From Christensenella minuta (GTDB lineage: Bacteria > Bacillota > Clostridia > Christensenellales > Christensenellaceae): a stretch of 64,000 bases of DNA. The position numbers and the translations under genes were made by a program. This document shows, piece by piece, positions 16,277 through 24,628 of the stretch. The first letter of the stretch is position 1. Each line of letters starts with the position of its first letter. The notes under the pieces are model-generated. The model saw nothing but the letters and a program-made list of their open reading frames with translations. It made no database searches and had not been told where the DNA came from. The stretch covers positions 267,585 to 331,584 of the forward strand of contig NZ_CP029256.1 of assembly GCF_003628755.1 (NCBI RefSeq), in the 5' to 3' direction.

Positions 16277-17248
16277 GTGAAAAAGGGCTGGATGTATATC
16301 GTTATTTCGACCATTCTCTTCAGCACGATGGAGATTGCCCTCAAAGAGATTGCAGGGGATTTCAATCCTATGCAGCTTACCATGACACGTTTTCTGGCGG
16401 GGGGGGTATTCCTCATTCCTTTTGCAGTCAATACGATGAAAAAAAGAGGCGTTCGCATAGAAGTAAAAGACCTCCGCTTTTTTGCACTGCTCGGATTTCT
16501 TGGCGTCGCGGTCAGTATGACGTTCTACCAGCTTGCCATCACAGATACCAATGCATCGGTAGTTGCGGTTCTCTTTTCCTGTAATCCAGCATTTGTCATG
16601 GTGTTTGCCGCTCTGCTCCTGCACGAAGCGGTTCGCCGCCGCAATGTGGCCGCGATTATCCTCGAGATCATAGGCATTATCGTCATTATCAATCCATTCC
16701 ATGTACAGATCGGCGTTTCGGGAATCGTATTTACTCTGCTGTCCGTCCTTACCTTTGCGCTTTACGGCGTACTTGGCAAACGGAAGTGCGCGAAATACGG
16801 CGGTGTTGCCGTCACCTGTATGAGCTTCCTGTTTGGCGCGTTTGAACTGCTGGCGTTTGCCGGCATAAGCCACATCCCGGCCTTTGCCGCCACTATGGCG
16901 GGAAACGGCCTTGGCGTATTCGCCGATATTCCTTTCTTCACGGGCTACAGCATGGAAAATATAGGCTTCGTACTGTATATTTTTATCGGCATCACGGGCG
17001 CGGGCTTTGCCTCCTATTTTACGGCGATGGAAAAAACCTCCGCGAACAGCACCTCGCTGATCTTCTTTTTCAAACCGGTGCTCGCTACGGTCCTTACGTT
17101 CTTTATCTTGCATGAGGTTATCCCCTGTAACATGGTGGCAGGCATCGTGCTGATCCTGGCTGGTTCTATGGCGAATATCCTGCCAGGGCTGATAGAAAGC
17201 CGCAAAGCCAAAAACAGAATCGGCGCTGGAGCGGGGGCGGAAACATAA
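16277..17248 (+). CDS. EamA/DMT-family transporter
   Basis: A 323-residue membrane protein with about ten hydrophobic helices arranged as two five-helix EamA repeats (NPMQLTMTRFLAGG in the first, ANSTSLIFFFKPV in the second). The GTG start at 16277 follows GGAAG. Members export amino acids or other small metabolites; substrate not predictable. The upstream gap holds TATAAT-like boxes in an AT-rich stretch (16182-16205). Confidence 0.82.
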   Translation: MKKGWMYIVISTILFSTMEIALKEIAGDFNPMQLTMTRFLAGGVFLIPFAVNTMKKRGVRIEVKDLRFFALLGFLGVAVSMTFYQLAITDTNASVVAVLFSCNPAFVMVFAALLLHEAVRRRNVAAIILEIIGIIVIINPFHVQIGVSGIVFTLLSVLTFALYGVLGKRKCAKYGGVAVTCMSFLFGAFELLAFAGISHIPAFAATMAGNGLGVFADIPFFTGYSMENIGFVLYIFIGITGAGFASYFTAMEKTSANSTSLIFFFKPVLATVLTFFILHEVIPCNMVAGIVLILAGSMANILPGLIESRKAKNRIGAGAGAET

Positions 17249-17326
17249 GCGGCCCTTCGCCGAAAATGCTTCGCCCATAACCCTCTTGGCCGCCGTTCCC
17301 CGCTGCAAAGGCTCCGTGAAGCCTGG

Positions 17327-17355
17327 TTGACACTGTTTGGGGAATCTCTTACAAT
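17327..17355 (+). promoter_or_regulatory. Near-consensus promoter of the response-regulator/EBP operon
   Basis: TTGACA (17327-17332), a 17-base spacer and TACAAT (17350-17355). The predicted transcript start falls at or next to the ATG at 17362. Confidence 0.85.
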
Positions 17356-17361
17356 TACAAT

Positions 17362-18027
17362 ATGGAAACAAAGCAATTCAGGGTCGTGATCGTAGACGAC
17401 GATCCGATGGTATCATATATCAGCCGGGAATATTTGGAACGCGACTGCCGCTTTGCTGTGGCGGGCGAATTTGCAGACGGGCGCGAAGCGCTTCACTTTC
17501 TCTGCGGGAATACGGTGGACCTTGTGCTCCTCGAGCTCCGTATGCCCGAATATTCCGGGGAAGAGCTGATGAAGGACCTGCTTAAAAACGACGTCCCGGC
17601 GGATGTAATTCCGGTGACGGCAGAACGGAGCGGGGAAAGCCTCGGGCATGCGCTCCGCCTCGGCGCGGCGGATTACCTGATCAAGCCCTTTACCTATGAA
17701 CGATTCCGCCAGTGCCTCGAGCGGTATGCGCAGCGCGCGCAGATCGCGGCGGGGCTTAAGGCCGCGGACCAGGAGGCGGTAGACCATTTGCTGCATATGC
17801 CGCAGGCCGCCGTGGATGCGGGCGGCGGACGGGAGCAGCATATTATGGGCTGCTTCCGGAATGCACCGGAACGCAGCTTCACCGTTAAGGAGGTCGCGCG
17901 GGAAGCCGGGCTTTCCGATGTTACTGTGCGGCGCTACCTCAAACGGCTCGCAGATGCCGGACGTATCATGAGCGGTATCGACTATAACACGGGAGGACAT
18001 CCCCGTATCCTCTATAAATTACCGTAA
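17362..18027 (+). CDS. Orphan CitB/DcuR-like response regulator with Glu in place of the phosphoacceptor Asp
   Basis: A 221-residue protein with an N-terminal receiver (1-120) and a C-terminal winged helix (about 165-221; DVTVRRYLKRLADAGRI). The acidic triad D12-D13-D14 and the Lys of LIKPF are intact. The phosphorylation site reads LLELRMP, so residue 58 is Glu rather than Asp. Glu can mimic phospho-Asp, so the protein may be permanently active. No histidine kinase is in the window. No ribosome site precedes the ATG and the promoter predicts a leaderless mRNA. The sigma-54 activator follows 25 bases later, and a related regulator sits at 24629. Confidence 0.85.
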   Translation: METKQFRVVIVDDDPMVSYISREYLERDCRFAVAGEFADGREALHFLCGNTVDLVLLELRMPEYSGEELMKDLLKNDVPADVIPVTAERSGESLGHALRLGAADYLIKPFTYERFRQCLERYAQRAQIAAGLKAADQEAVDHLLHMPQAAVDAGGGREQHIMGCFRNAPERSFTVKEVAREAGLSDVTVRRYLKRLADAGRIMSGIDYNTGGHPRILYKLP

Positions 18028-18052
18028 ACAGGTCCGGACAAAGGAGAAGCTT

Positions 18053-19495
18053 ATGAAAAAAAGGGTTCCCGCCTATTATGAAAAAGGCGGCGCAACGGAA
18101 ATACTATCGGATATTTCCCGGGCCAAAAGTATTCTTGACGTGGTGATCGGCGGCTCGTACGATGGAATCTATATTACGGACGGCAGCGCGAACACGATCA
18201 TGGTTAATGAATCCTACGAGATTATTTCCGGGCTGAAACGCGAGGATGTGCTGGGAAAAAATATGCGCGACCTCGTTAAAGACGATATTATCAATGTATC
18301 CGGCACCCTGATGGCGATCGAATCGCGCGAGCCCGTGACGCTGGAGCAGGAATTCCAGACGGGGAAACGTGCGGTCATCACCAGCACACCCACGCTCGAC
18401 GAATCGGGCGAGGTCGTATTGGTGATTACCAATGTGCGCGACGTAACGGAGCTCTATGAGCTGAAAGACCAGTTGCGGCAGAACGAAAAACTGTCGGCAA
18501 AGAACGTATCCGAGCTGGAGGCCATGAGGCGGCAGATCATCGGCGATGGGGAGCTGGTGGTCCACGACCCGGTGATGCTGTCGGTGATGCATATGATCGA
18601 CCGGGTGAGCAGACTTGATACGACGGTGCTCCTTACGGGGGAAACCGGAACGGGTAAAGACAGGATTGCTTCCTATATTTACCGGAACAGCAGCCGCAGC
18701 GAGGAACGGTTTATCAAAGTAAACTGCGGCGCGATTCCGGCGCCGCTGATCGAGAGCGAGTTGTTCGGCTATGAACGCGGCGCTTTTACGGGCGCGAACC
18801 GGGAAGGGAAAATGGGCCTCTTTGAAGTTGCGGACAAGGGCACGATTTTTCTCGACGAAGTGGGAGAACTTCCGCTCGATATGCAGGTCAAGCTTCTGCG
18901 CGTCCTGCAGGAACAGGAAATCGAGCGCATTGGGTCAAACAGGCCCGTTAAAGTGGATGTGCGTGTGATCGCTGCGACGAACCGGAACCTGCAGGATATG
19001 CTGCGGGAAAAAACCTTCCGTGCCGACCTTTATTACCGGCTCAACGTATTTCCTGTGACGATTCCTCCTTTGAGGGAGAGAAAGAAAGATATTATTCCAC
19101 TTGCCGAACGCTTCCTGGGCGAGCTGAACCGCAGATACAATATGAATAAATACCTGACTTCGTCCGGACGCGACGCGCTGCTTGAGTACCGCTGGCCGGG
19201 AAATGTGCGTGAACTGAAAAACGTGGTGGAACGGGCGATGGTCATGAGCAGTACGGAAGATATTTCCGCTGGGAACTTTTTCCTGCATACGCCGCCTGCG
19301 GCAGGCCTGCCGCAGGAATATGGAGAGGTGAACCTCAAAGCGGTGACCGAGCGGCTTGAACTTGATTATATTGAGCGCGCCTATGGGAAGACGGGCAATG
19401 TGCGCGACGCGGCAAAAAGCCTCGGCATGGATGCGGCGACCTTTGTGCGCAAGCGGAAAAAATACCGGGAAAAATACGGGATGTTGCACAAATGA
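18053..19495 (+). CDS. Sigma-54-dependent activator (PAS-AAA+-HTH)
   Basis: A 480-residue enhancer-binding protein. It has an N-terminal PAS sensor (about 30-140), a short coiled coil, and a sigma-54 AAA+ domain (about 165-400) with Walker A GETGTGKD, the sigma-54-contact loop GAFTGA, Walker B GTIFLDEVGE and the R-finger region. The C-terminal Fis-type HTH is at about 430-475 (NVRDAAKSLGMDAATFVRK). The gene end overlaps the first of three enhancer-like repeats, and a perfect -24/-12 promoter for abfD follows at 19778. It is therefore the probable activator of the 4-hydroxybutyrate operon, sensing a small ligand or redox state through PAS. Confidence 0.93.
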   Translation: MKKRVPAYYEKGGATEILSDISRAKSILDVVIGGSYDGIYITDGSANTIMVNESYEIISGLKREDVLGKNMRDLVKDDIINVSGTLMAIESREPVTLEQEFQTGKRAVITSTPTLDESGEVVLVITNVRDVTELYELKDQLRQNEKLSAKNVSELEAMRRQIIGDGELVVHDPVMLSVMHMIDRVSRLDTTVLLTGETGTGKDRIASYIYRNSSRSEERFIKVNCGAIPAPLIESELFGYERGAFTGANREGKMGLFEVADKGTIFLDEVGELPLDMQVKLLRVLQEQEIERIGSNRPVKVDVRVIAATNRNLQDMLREKTFRADLYYRLNVFPVTIPPLRERKKDIIPLAERFLGELNRRYNMNKYLTSSGRDALLEYRWPGNVRELKNVVERAMVMSSTEDISAGNFFLHTPPAAGLPQEYGEVNLKAVTERLELDYIERAYGKTGNVRDAAKSLGMDAATFVRKRKKYREKYGMLHK

Positions 19496-19517
19496 AACAT
19501 GTTGCACAAATGAAACA
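19482..19517 (+). promoter_or_regulatory. Tandem upstream activating sequences
   Basis: Two exact head-to-tail copies of TGTTGCACAAATGAAACA (19482-19499 and 19500-19517). Each is an imperfect dyad TGTTgCA-N4-TGaAACA typical of sigma-54 enhancers. The first copy lies across the last codons and stop of the activator gene. They sit about 260-300 bases upstream of the -24/-12 promoter. Confidence 0.85.
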
Positions 19518-19582
19518 AAAAGCGAAAAAGGGCACTGTAAAAGTATTTTTCCCCATATGCAATTTTAATGCCAAGCTGAAGC

Positions 19583-19600
19583 TGTTGCAGAAATGAAACA
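19583..19600 (+). promoter_or_regulatory. Third upstream activating sequence
   Basis: TGTTGCAGAAATGAAACA differs from the tandem pair at one base and lies 66 bases after the second copy. The following stretch to 19775 is AT-rich, suitable for bending or IHF/HU-like binding. Confidence 0.82.
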
Positions 19601-19777
19601 GAATACTCTTTCTGCCGGCGAAAGCGCGGCGGCATTAAATATTAGAATGGAAAATCAGGCCGGAATTCACAAATTTTTTGGATGAAATCCGGTTTTTTGG
19701 TTGGATTTTTGTGCAGGCGCCGGAAAAAATTAATTTTTTACAAAAAATTGATAAAAAAATCACATTTTCCTATCGCT

Positions 19778-19793
19778 TGGCACGATAATTGCA
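19778..19793 (+). promoter_or_regulatory. Sigma-54 (-24/-12) promoter of the abfD operon
   Basis: TGGCACGATAATTGCA matches the sigma-54 consensus TGGCACG-N4-TTGCA at every fixed base, with GG at 19779 and GC at 19791 (12-base spacing). The start codon of abfD is 73 bases downstream. Confidence 0.95.
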
Positions 19794-19865
19794 TGTATAA
19801 TAATAGAGGAATAAACCGGCGAAAAGCCGGGGGGAATATGAGAGAATGGAAAGGGAGATCAAATT

Positions 19866-21314
19866 ATGGCACTAATGACAGGCGAAGAATACATCGAAAG
19901 TATTCGCAAAATCAACATGGAAGTATATATGTTTGGCAAGAAGGTCGACAGCCCGGTGGACGATCCAATCCTCCGCCCGTCGCTCAACTCGGTCCGCATG
20001 ACGTATGATCTGGCCCAGATGCCGGAATATGAAGACCTGATGACGGTCACGCTCGAGGACGGAAGGAAGATCAACCGTTTCACGAACATCCACCGCAACA
20101 CGGACGACCTCATCAAGAAGGTGAAAATGCAAAGGCTGCTCGGACAGCAGACGGCTGCGTGCTTCCAGCGCTGCGTTGGTATGGACGCGTTCAATGCGAT
20201 CTACAGCACGACGTTTGAAACGGATAAAGCATGCGGCACGAACTATCACGAGAATTTTTTGAAGTTCATGCGTTATTGCCAGGACAACGACCTTACGGTG
20301 GACGGGGCAATGACCGACCCGAAAGGCGACCGTTCGCTGGCGCCGCATGCACAGCCCGATCCGGATATGTACCTGCGCGTGGTGGAACGCCGTCCGGACG
20401 GCATCGTTGTGCGCGGCGCAAAAGCGCACCAGACGGGCATGCTCAATTCCCACGAAGTGATCGTTATGCCTACGGTTTCCATGAGGCCGGAGGATAAAGA
20501 TTATGCCGTTTCATTTGCCGTACCGCTTGATGCTCCCGGCCTTTTTATGATTATTGGCCGCCAGTCCTGCGATACGCGTAAGCTGGAGGGCAGTGAGCTT
20601 GACGTAGGGAACTCCGAATTCGGCGGCGTAGAGGCCCTCACGATCTTCGATGACGTATTCGTTCCGAACGACCGAATCTTCCTCAATGGGGAAACGGAAT
20701 TCGCGGGCATGCTGGTTGAGCGTTTCGCGGGCTATCACCGCCAGAGCTACGGCGGCTGCAAGGTCGGCGTGGGCGACGTGCTGATCGGTGCGGCGGCGGT
20801 CGCTGCGGAATACAACGGCGCGGCAAAGGCTTCGCACATCAAGGACAAGCTGATCGAGATGACGCACCTCAACGAAACGCTGTATGCGTGCGGTATTGCG
20901 TGCTCGGCGGAAGGGCATCAGACGGAATCGGGCAACTATATCATTGACCTGCTGCTTGCCAATGTATGCAAACAGAACGTAACGCGCTTCCCATATGAGA
21001 TTGTCCGCCTTGCGGAGGATATTGCGGGCGGCATCATGGTTACGGCGCCATCAGAGAAGGATTTCCGCGATCCGAAGCTCGGTAAATACGTGGAGAAATA
21101 CCTGAAGGGAGTGGAAGGCGTTTCCACGGAAAACCGCCTGAGAATCCTGCGCCTGATCGAAAACCTAGCCCTCGGTACGGCGGCGGTCGGTTACCGTACG
21201 GAGTCCATGCACGGCGCGGGCAGTCCCCAGGCACAGCGGATCATGATCGCGCGCCAGGGCAACCTTGGCATGAAGAAAGAGCTGGCGAAAAAGATCGCCC
21301 ACATTAAGGAATAA
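19866..21314 (+). CDS. abfD: 4-hydroxybutyryl-CoA dehydratase / vinylacetyl-CoA isomerase
   Basis: A 482-residue flavin- and [4Fe-4S]-dependent radical dehydratase that turns 4-hydroxybutyryl-CoA into crotonyl-CoA. The cluster ligands known from the clostridial enzyme are all present: Cys99 and Cys103 (ACFQRC) and His291 with Cys298 (HRQSYGGC). The length and N-terminus (MTGEEYIESIRK) match the family. It is first in the operon after the sigma-54 promoter, 12 kb upstream of etfBA. Such enzymes are oxygen-sensitive, consistent with a strict anaerobe. Confidence 0.97.
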   Translation: MALMTGEEYIESIRKINMEVYMFGKKVDSPVDDPILRPSLNSVRMTYDLAQMPEYEDLMTVTLEDGRKINRFTNIHRNTDDLIKKVKMQRLLGQQTAACFQRCVGMDAFNAIYSTTFETDKACGTNYHENFLKFMRYCQDNDLTVDGAMTDPKGDRSLAPHAQPDPDMYLRVVERRPDGIVVRGAKAHQTGMLNSHEVIVMPTVSMRPEDKDYAVSFAVPLDAPGLFMIIGRQSCDTRKLEGSELDVGNSEFGGVEALTIFDDVFVPNDRIFLNGETEFAGMLVERFAGYHRQSYGGCKVGVGDVLIGAAAVAAEYNGAAKASHIKDKLIEMTHLNETLYACGIACSAEGHQTESGNYIIDLLLANVCKQNVTRFPYEIVRLAEDIAGGIMVTAPSEKDFRDPKLGKYVEKYLKGVEGVSTENRLRILRLIENLALGTAAVGYRTESMHGAGSPQAQRIMIARQGNLGMKKELAKKIAHIKE

Positions 21315-21335
21315 CGGCGCATATCCGAGGCGGAT

Positions 21336-21417
21336 GCAGGTTGGCCGTCCGGCAGGTGAGGCGCGGAGGTGCGTATCAACGTGCGCCGCGCAAGGCAGCC
21401 GCCGAGCGTCAACCTGC
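21336..21417 (+). other. GC-rich structured spacer between abfD and the NifU-like gene
   Basis: The 248-base gap holds a long-range inverted repeat GCAGGTTG (21336-21343) / CAACCTGC (21410-21417). Inside it is a GC-rich stem (GCGCGG and CCGCGC). No reading frame in it looks genuine. It may adjust the level of downstream genes or be a degenerate repeat. Confidence 0.4.
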
Positions 21418-21562
21418 GCCGTATTCGGGCGCGCTTTGGAAGGCGTGCCGGCGGCAGGAAGGATGGTCTTGCGGCCGCACGAGGTTCGGATGCCTGCATC
21501 TGAGGGCGAGGGGTCAAAGGACGTCATGCCTGTGGCCACGCGTCATAACGAAAGGAAAGCCC

Positions 21563-21874
21563 ATGTCACAGGAACTACTTAAAAAAATCGAACGGGTGCT
21601 GGAAGAAAAGGTGCGGCCGGAGCTCGGCGGGCACGAGGGTGATATTGAGATCGTTTCGTTTGAAGACGGCATTTTAAAAGTAAGGTTTTTAGGCAAATGC
21701 AGTAATTGTCCCTCCGCCTCCCTGACGCTTGAATCGGTCGTTGGGTCGGAAGTAAAACGGGGGGTGCCGGAGGTAAAAGAGGTCGTGCTCATAACAGGCG
21801 TAAGCGACGAAACGTGGAGCATGGCAAAGGAAATATTGAGACAGAGAAGAGAGCGGCGTGAGGATAGGGATTAA
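21563..21874 (+). CDS. NifU C-terminal-domain protein (Fe-S scaffold)
   Basis: A 103-residue protein starting at ATG 21563 after AAAGGAAAG. It consists of a single NifU-like domain with the CSNC cluster-binding pair (CxxC) followed by PSAS and a second conserved segment. Such domains carry and deliver [4Fe-4S] clusters. Its place between abfD and abfT suggests delivery to the AbfD cluster. It overlaps the next gene by 17 bases. Confidence 0.82.
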   Translation: MSQELLKKIERVLEEKVRPELGGHEGDIEIVSFEDGILKVRFLGKCSNCPSASLTLESVVGSEVKRGVPEVKEVVLITGVSDETWSMAKEILRQRRERREDRD

Positions 21875-22127
21875 ATACTGCGGGGGATGCAACCCGCGCT
21901 ATGACAGGACTAATATTGCGCAGCGGCTGCGGGAGGATCTGCCGGAGAGCGAGATCATGTCCGCGGCGCCCGGCCTCAATATGGATTACGTGGTCGTCGT
22001 ATGCGGATGCAAAAGCGCGTGCGCCCTTGTGGACGGGCTGGCAGGAAGATACGGCAGGACGATCCTCACGGAGCCGGACGCTTATGACGGGCTTCTGAAT
22101 ACATTGAAACAATTGCAAAGGAGATAG
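21858..22127 (+). CDS. Small cysteine-containing protein of unknown function
   Basis: An 89-residue protein from GTG 21858, overlapping the NifU-like gene. It begins MRIGIKYCGGCNPRYDR with a CxxC pair and contains a second pair, CGCKSAC, after a hydrophobic strand. The CxxC motifs could bind a metal or cluster. I do not recognise a named family. The overlap with a cluster carrier and the position next to AbfD suggest a maturation or protection role; this is inference. Confidence 0.75.
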   Translation: MRIGIKYCGGCNPRYDRTNIAQRLREDLPESEIMSAAPGLNMDYVVVVCGCKSACALVDGLAGRYGRTILTEPDAYDGLLNTLKQLQRR

Positions 22128-22134
22128 GCCAGAG

Positions 22135-23445
22135 ATGGGTTGGAAAGAGATTTTTGAGTCGAGACTTACGACCGCGGAAGAGGCGGTAAAGAAAATTAAG
22201 TCGGGAGACCGTGTGGTGATCGCTCATGCAACGGGCGAGCCGGTGCATGTGACGGACGCTATGGTGGCAAATGCGGAGGCATATGAAGATGTGGAGATCA
22301 TCCACATGGTGTCCATGGGCAAATCGGCTTACTGTGCGCCGGGCATGGAGAAGCATTTTCGCCATAATGCGTTTTTCCTCGGCGGGACGACGCGCGCGGC
22401 CTGCGCGGAAGGCCGCGCGGATATTACGCCGGTTTATTTTTCCAAAGAGCCGGAGCTTTTGCGTACGAACTGCAAACCGGATGTTGCGCTCGTGCAGGTG
22501 ACGCCCCCGGACGAGCACGGCTATGTGAGCCTCGGCATTTCGGTGGACTACACGATGGAAGCGGTAAAACAGGCGAAAACGGTGATCGCCCAAGTAAATA
22601 AATATATGCCGCGTATCCACGGCGATTCCTTTGTACATGTGAGCGAAATCAGCGATTTCGTGAAATTCGACGAACCGATTCTTGAACTGCCGAACCCGAA
22701 AATCACGGAAGTGGAGGAAGCGATCGGGCGCAACTGCGCCTCCCTCATCCACGACGGCGACTGCCTCCAGCTCGGAATCGGGGCCATCCCGGACGCGGTG
22801 CTGCTGTTTCTCAAGGATAAAAAGGACCTTGGTATCCACAGCGAAATGATTTCGGACGGCGTGGTGGAGCTCGTGGAAGCGGGTGTTATCACCAACAGGA
22901 AAAAGAACCTGCACCCCGGCAAAAGTATCCTGACGTTTGCTATGGGCACGCGCCGCCTGTACGATTATCTTGACGATAATCCGGCCGTGGGGATATACCC
23001 TGTGGATTATGTCAACGATCCGGTCGTCATCGCGCAGAACGACAATATGGTATCCATCAACTCCTGCGTACAGGTAGACCTGATGGGGCAGGTGGTTTCA
23101 ACTTCTGTCGGCCACAAGCAGATTTCGGGCGTAGGCGGACAGGTCGACTTTGTGCGCGGCGCGGCGATGAGCAGGGGCGGCAGAAGCATTATCGCGATGC
23201 CTTCCACGGCGGCGAAGGGTAAGGTCTCCAAAGTCGTCAGCATTATCGACGAGGGCGCGGCGGTCACGACGTCGCGGTATGACGTTCAGTATGTGGTGAC
23301 GGAGTACGGTATCGCGGACCTGCGGGGTATTACGCTGCGGGAACGCGCGGTGCGCCTTATACGGATCGCGCATCCGGATTTCCGTCCGCAGCTGATCGAA
23401 TTTTTCGAGAACAAGTTTAAATGCAAATACGAGGACCAGGACTAA
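22135..23445 (+). CDS. abfT: 4-hydroxybutyrate CoA-transferase
   Basis: A 436-residue family I CoA-transferase that moves CoA from acetyl-CoA or butyryl-CoA to 4-hydroxybutyrate. The catalytic Glu is in VVTEYGIADLRG near residue 390, and LGIGAIPDAVL forms the CoA-site glycine motif. It starts 7 bases after the previous gene with GGAGATAGG before it. Its context between abfD and 4-hydroxybutyrate dehydrogenase makes the substrate assignment strong. Confidence 0.93.
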   Translation: MGWKEIFESRLTTAEEAVKKIKSGDRVVIAHATGEPVHVTDAMVANAEAYEDVEIIHMVSMGKSAYCAPGMEKHFRHNAFFLGGTTRAACAEGRADITPVYFSKEPELLRTNCKPDVALVQVTPPDEHGYVSLGISVDYTMEAVKQAKTVIAQVNKYMPRIHGDSFVHVSEISDFVKFDEPILELPNPKITEVEEAIGRNCASLIHDGDCLQLGIGAIPDAVLLFLKDKKDLGIHSEMISDGVVELVEAGVITNRKKNLHPGKSILTFAMGTRRLYDYLDDNPAVGIYPVDYVNDPVVIAQNDNMVSINSCVQVDLMGQVVSTSVGHKQISGVGGQVDFVRGAAMSRGGRSIIAMPSTAAKGKVSKVVSIIDEGAAVTTSRYDVQYVVTEYGIADLRGITLRERAVRLIRIAHPDFRPQLIEFFENKFKCKYEDQD

Positions 23446-23459
23446 TAAGGAGAAAAGCT

Positions 23460-24572
23460 ATGAAAGAATTGTCGATCAAACCCGAAATATTCTCGTTCGA
23501 CACCTGCAAGGAGTTTTGCGCGGAATATAAGATTGGCGAGGGAGACCTCATCATCACCAACGAATATATCTTTAACCCGTATTTCACGGACCTTGATATC
23601 AAGGCGGATGTGCTGTATCAGGAAAAGTACGGCGCAGGAGAGCCTTCCGACGAAATGGCGGAAGCAATGTATGCCGACATGAAGGGCGACTATAAACGCA
23701 TCATTGCCATCGGCGGAGGTACGATTATCGATATTTCCAAAATCTTCGCACTCAAGAACGTAAGCCCCATCCTGGACCTTTACGACAGGAAGGCGGAGAT
23801 CGTTAAGGATAAGGAGCTGGTGCTTGTACCCACAACCTGCGGAACGGGCAGCGAAGTGACGAACATCGCGATCCTCGAATTAAAGAGCCGCCACACCAAG
23901 CTTGGTCTTGCGGTGGACGAGATGTATGCGGACAGTGCCGTACTGGTGCCCGAACTGCTCAAAGGGCTGCCTTTCAAATTCTTTGCGACAAGCTCTATCG
24001 ACGCGCTGATCCATGCGCTCGAGTCCAGCCTTTCGCCTAAGGCGACCTCGTATACGGAGATGTTCGGCTATCAGGCGATCGAAATGATTCTGAACGGATA
24101 CAAAGAAATCGCGGCGAACGGACAGGATGCGCGGATGCCGCTCCTGAAGGATTTCCTGCTCGCCAGCAACTATGCGGGGATCGCCTTTGGCAACGCGGGC
24201 TGCGCGGCGGTTCATGCCATGAGCTACCCCCTGGGCGGTACTTATCACGTACCGCACGGCGAGGCAAATTATTGCCTGCTGATTGGTGTCTTTAAGGCAT
24301 ATATGGAGATCGATCCGAGCGGGAAGATCAAAAAATTGAACAAGTTCATTGCGGACATTCTCGGATGTGGCGAAGACGTGGTCTATGACGAGCTTGAAAA
24401 GCTGCTGAATCAGATCATCCAGTGTAAGCCGCTGCATGAATATGGCGTCAAGGAAGAGGAGCTTGAAACGTTTACCGGTAACGTAATGGAAAAACAGGGA
24501 CGCCTTATGGCCAATAACTACGTGGAGCTCTCACGGGAAAAGGTCTACGACATTTATAAGAAATTGTATTGA
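23460..24572 (+). CDS. 4hbD: 4-hydroxybutyrate dehydrogenase (iron-type alcohol dehydrogenase)
   Basis: A 370-residue family III alcohol dehydrogenase that reduces succinate semialdehyde to 4-hydroxybutyrate with NAD(P)H. Start ATG 23460 follows AAGGAGAAAAGCT; a frame from 23421 overlaps abfT and lacks a site. It shows the nucleotide motif GGGTIIDISK, TCGTGSE, and the metal-ligand His residues in HAMSYPLGG and HVPHGEAN. The operon context fixes the substrate. Confidence 0.92.
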   Translation: MKELSIKPEIFSFDTCKEFCAEYKIGEGDLIITNEYIFNPYFTDLDIKADVLYQEKYGAGEPSDEMAEAMYADMKGDYKRIIAIGGGTIIDISKIFALKNVSPILDLYDRKAEIVKDKELVLVPTTCGTGSEVTNIAILELKSRHTKLGLAVDEMYADSAVLVPELLKGLPFKFFATSSIDALIHALESSLSPKATSYTEMFGYQAIEMILNGYKEIAANGQDARMPLLKDFLLASNYAGIAFGNAGCAAVHAMSYPLGGTYHVPHGEANYCLLIGVFKAYMEIDPSGKIKKLNKFIADILGCGEDVVYDELEKLLNQIIQCKPLHEYGVKEEELETFTGNVMEKQGRLMANNYVELSREKVYDIYKKLY

Positions 24573-24628
24573 TTGGGCTTAGCGCGCAGGAAAACGCGTA
24601 AGTGATCCGGCGCCGAGGAGAATGTAAT

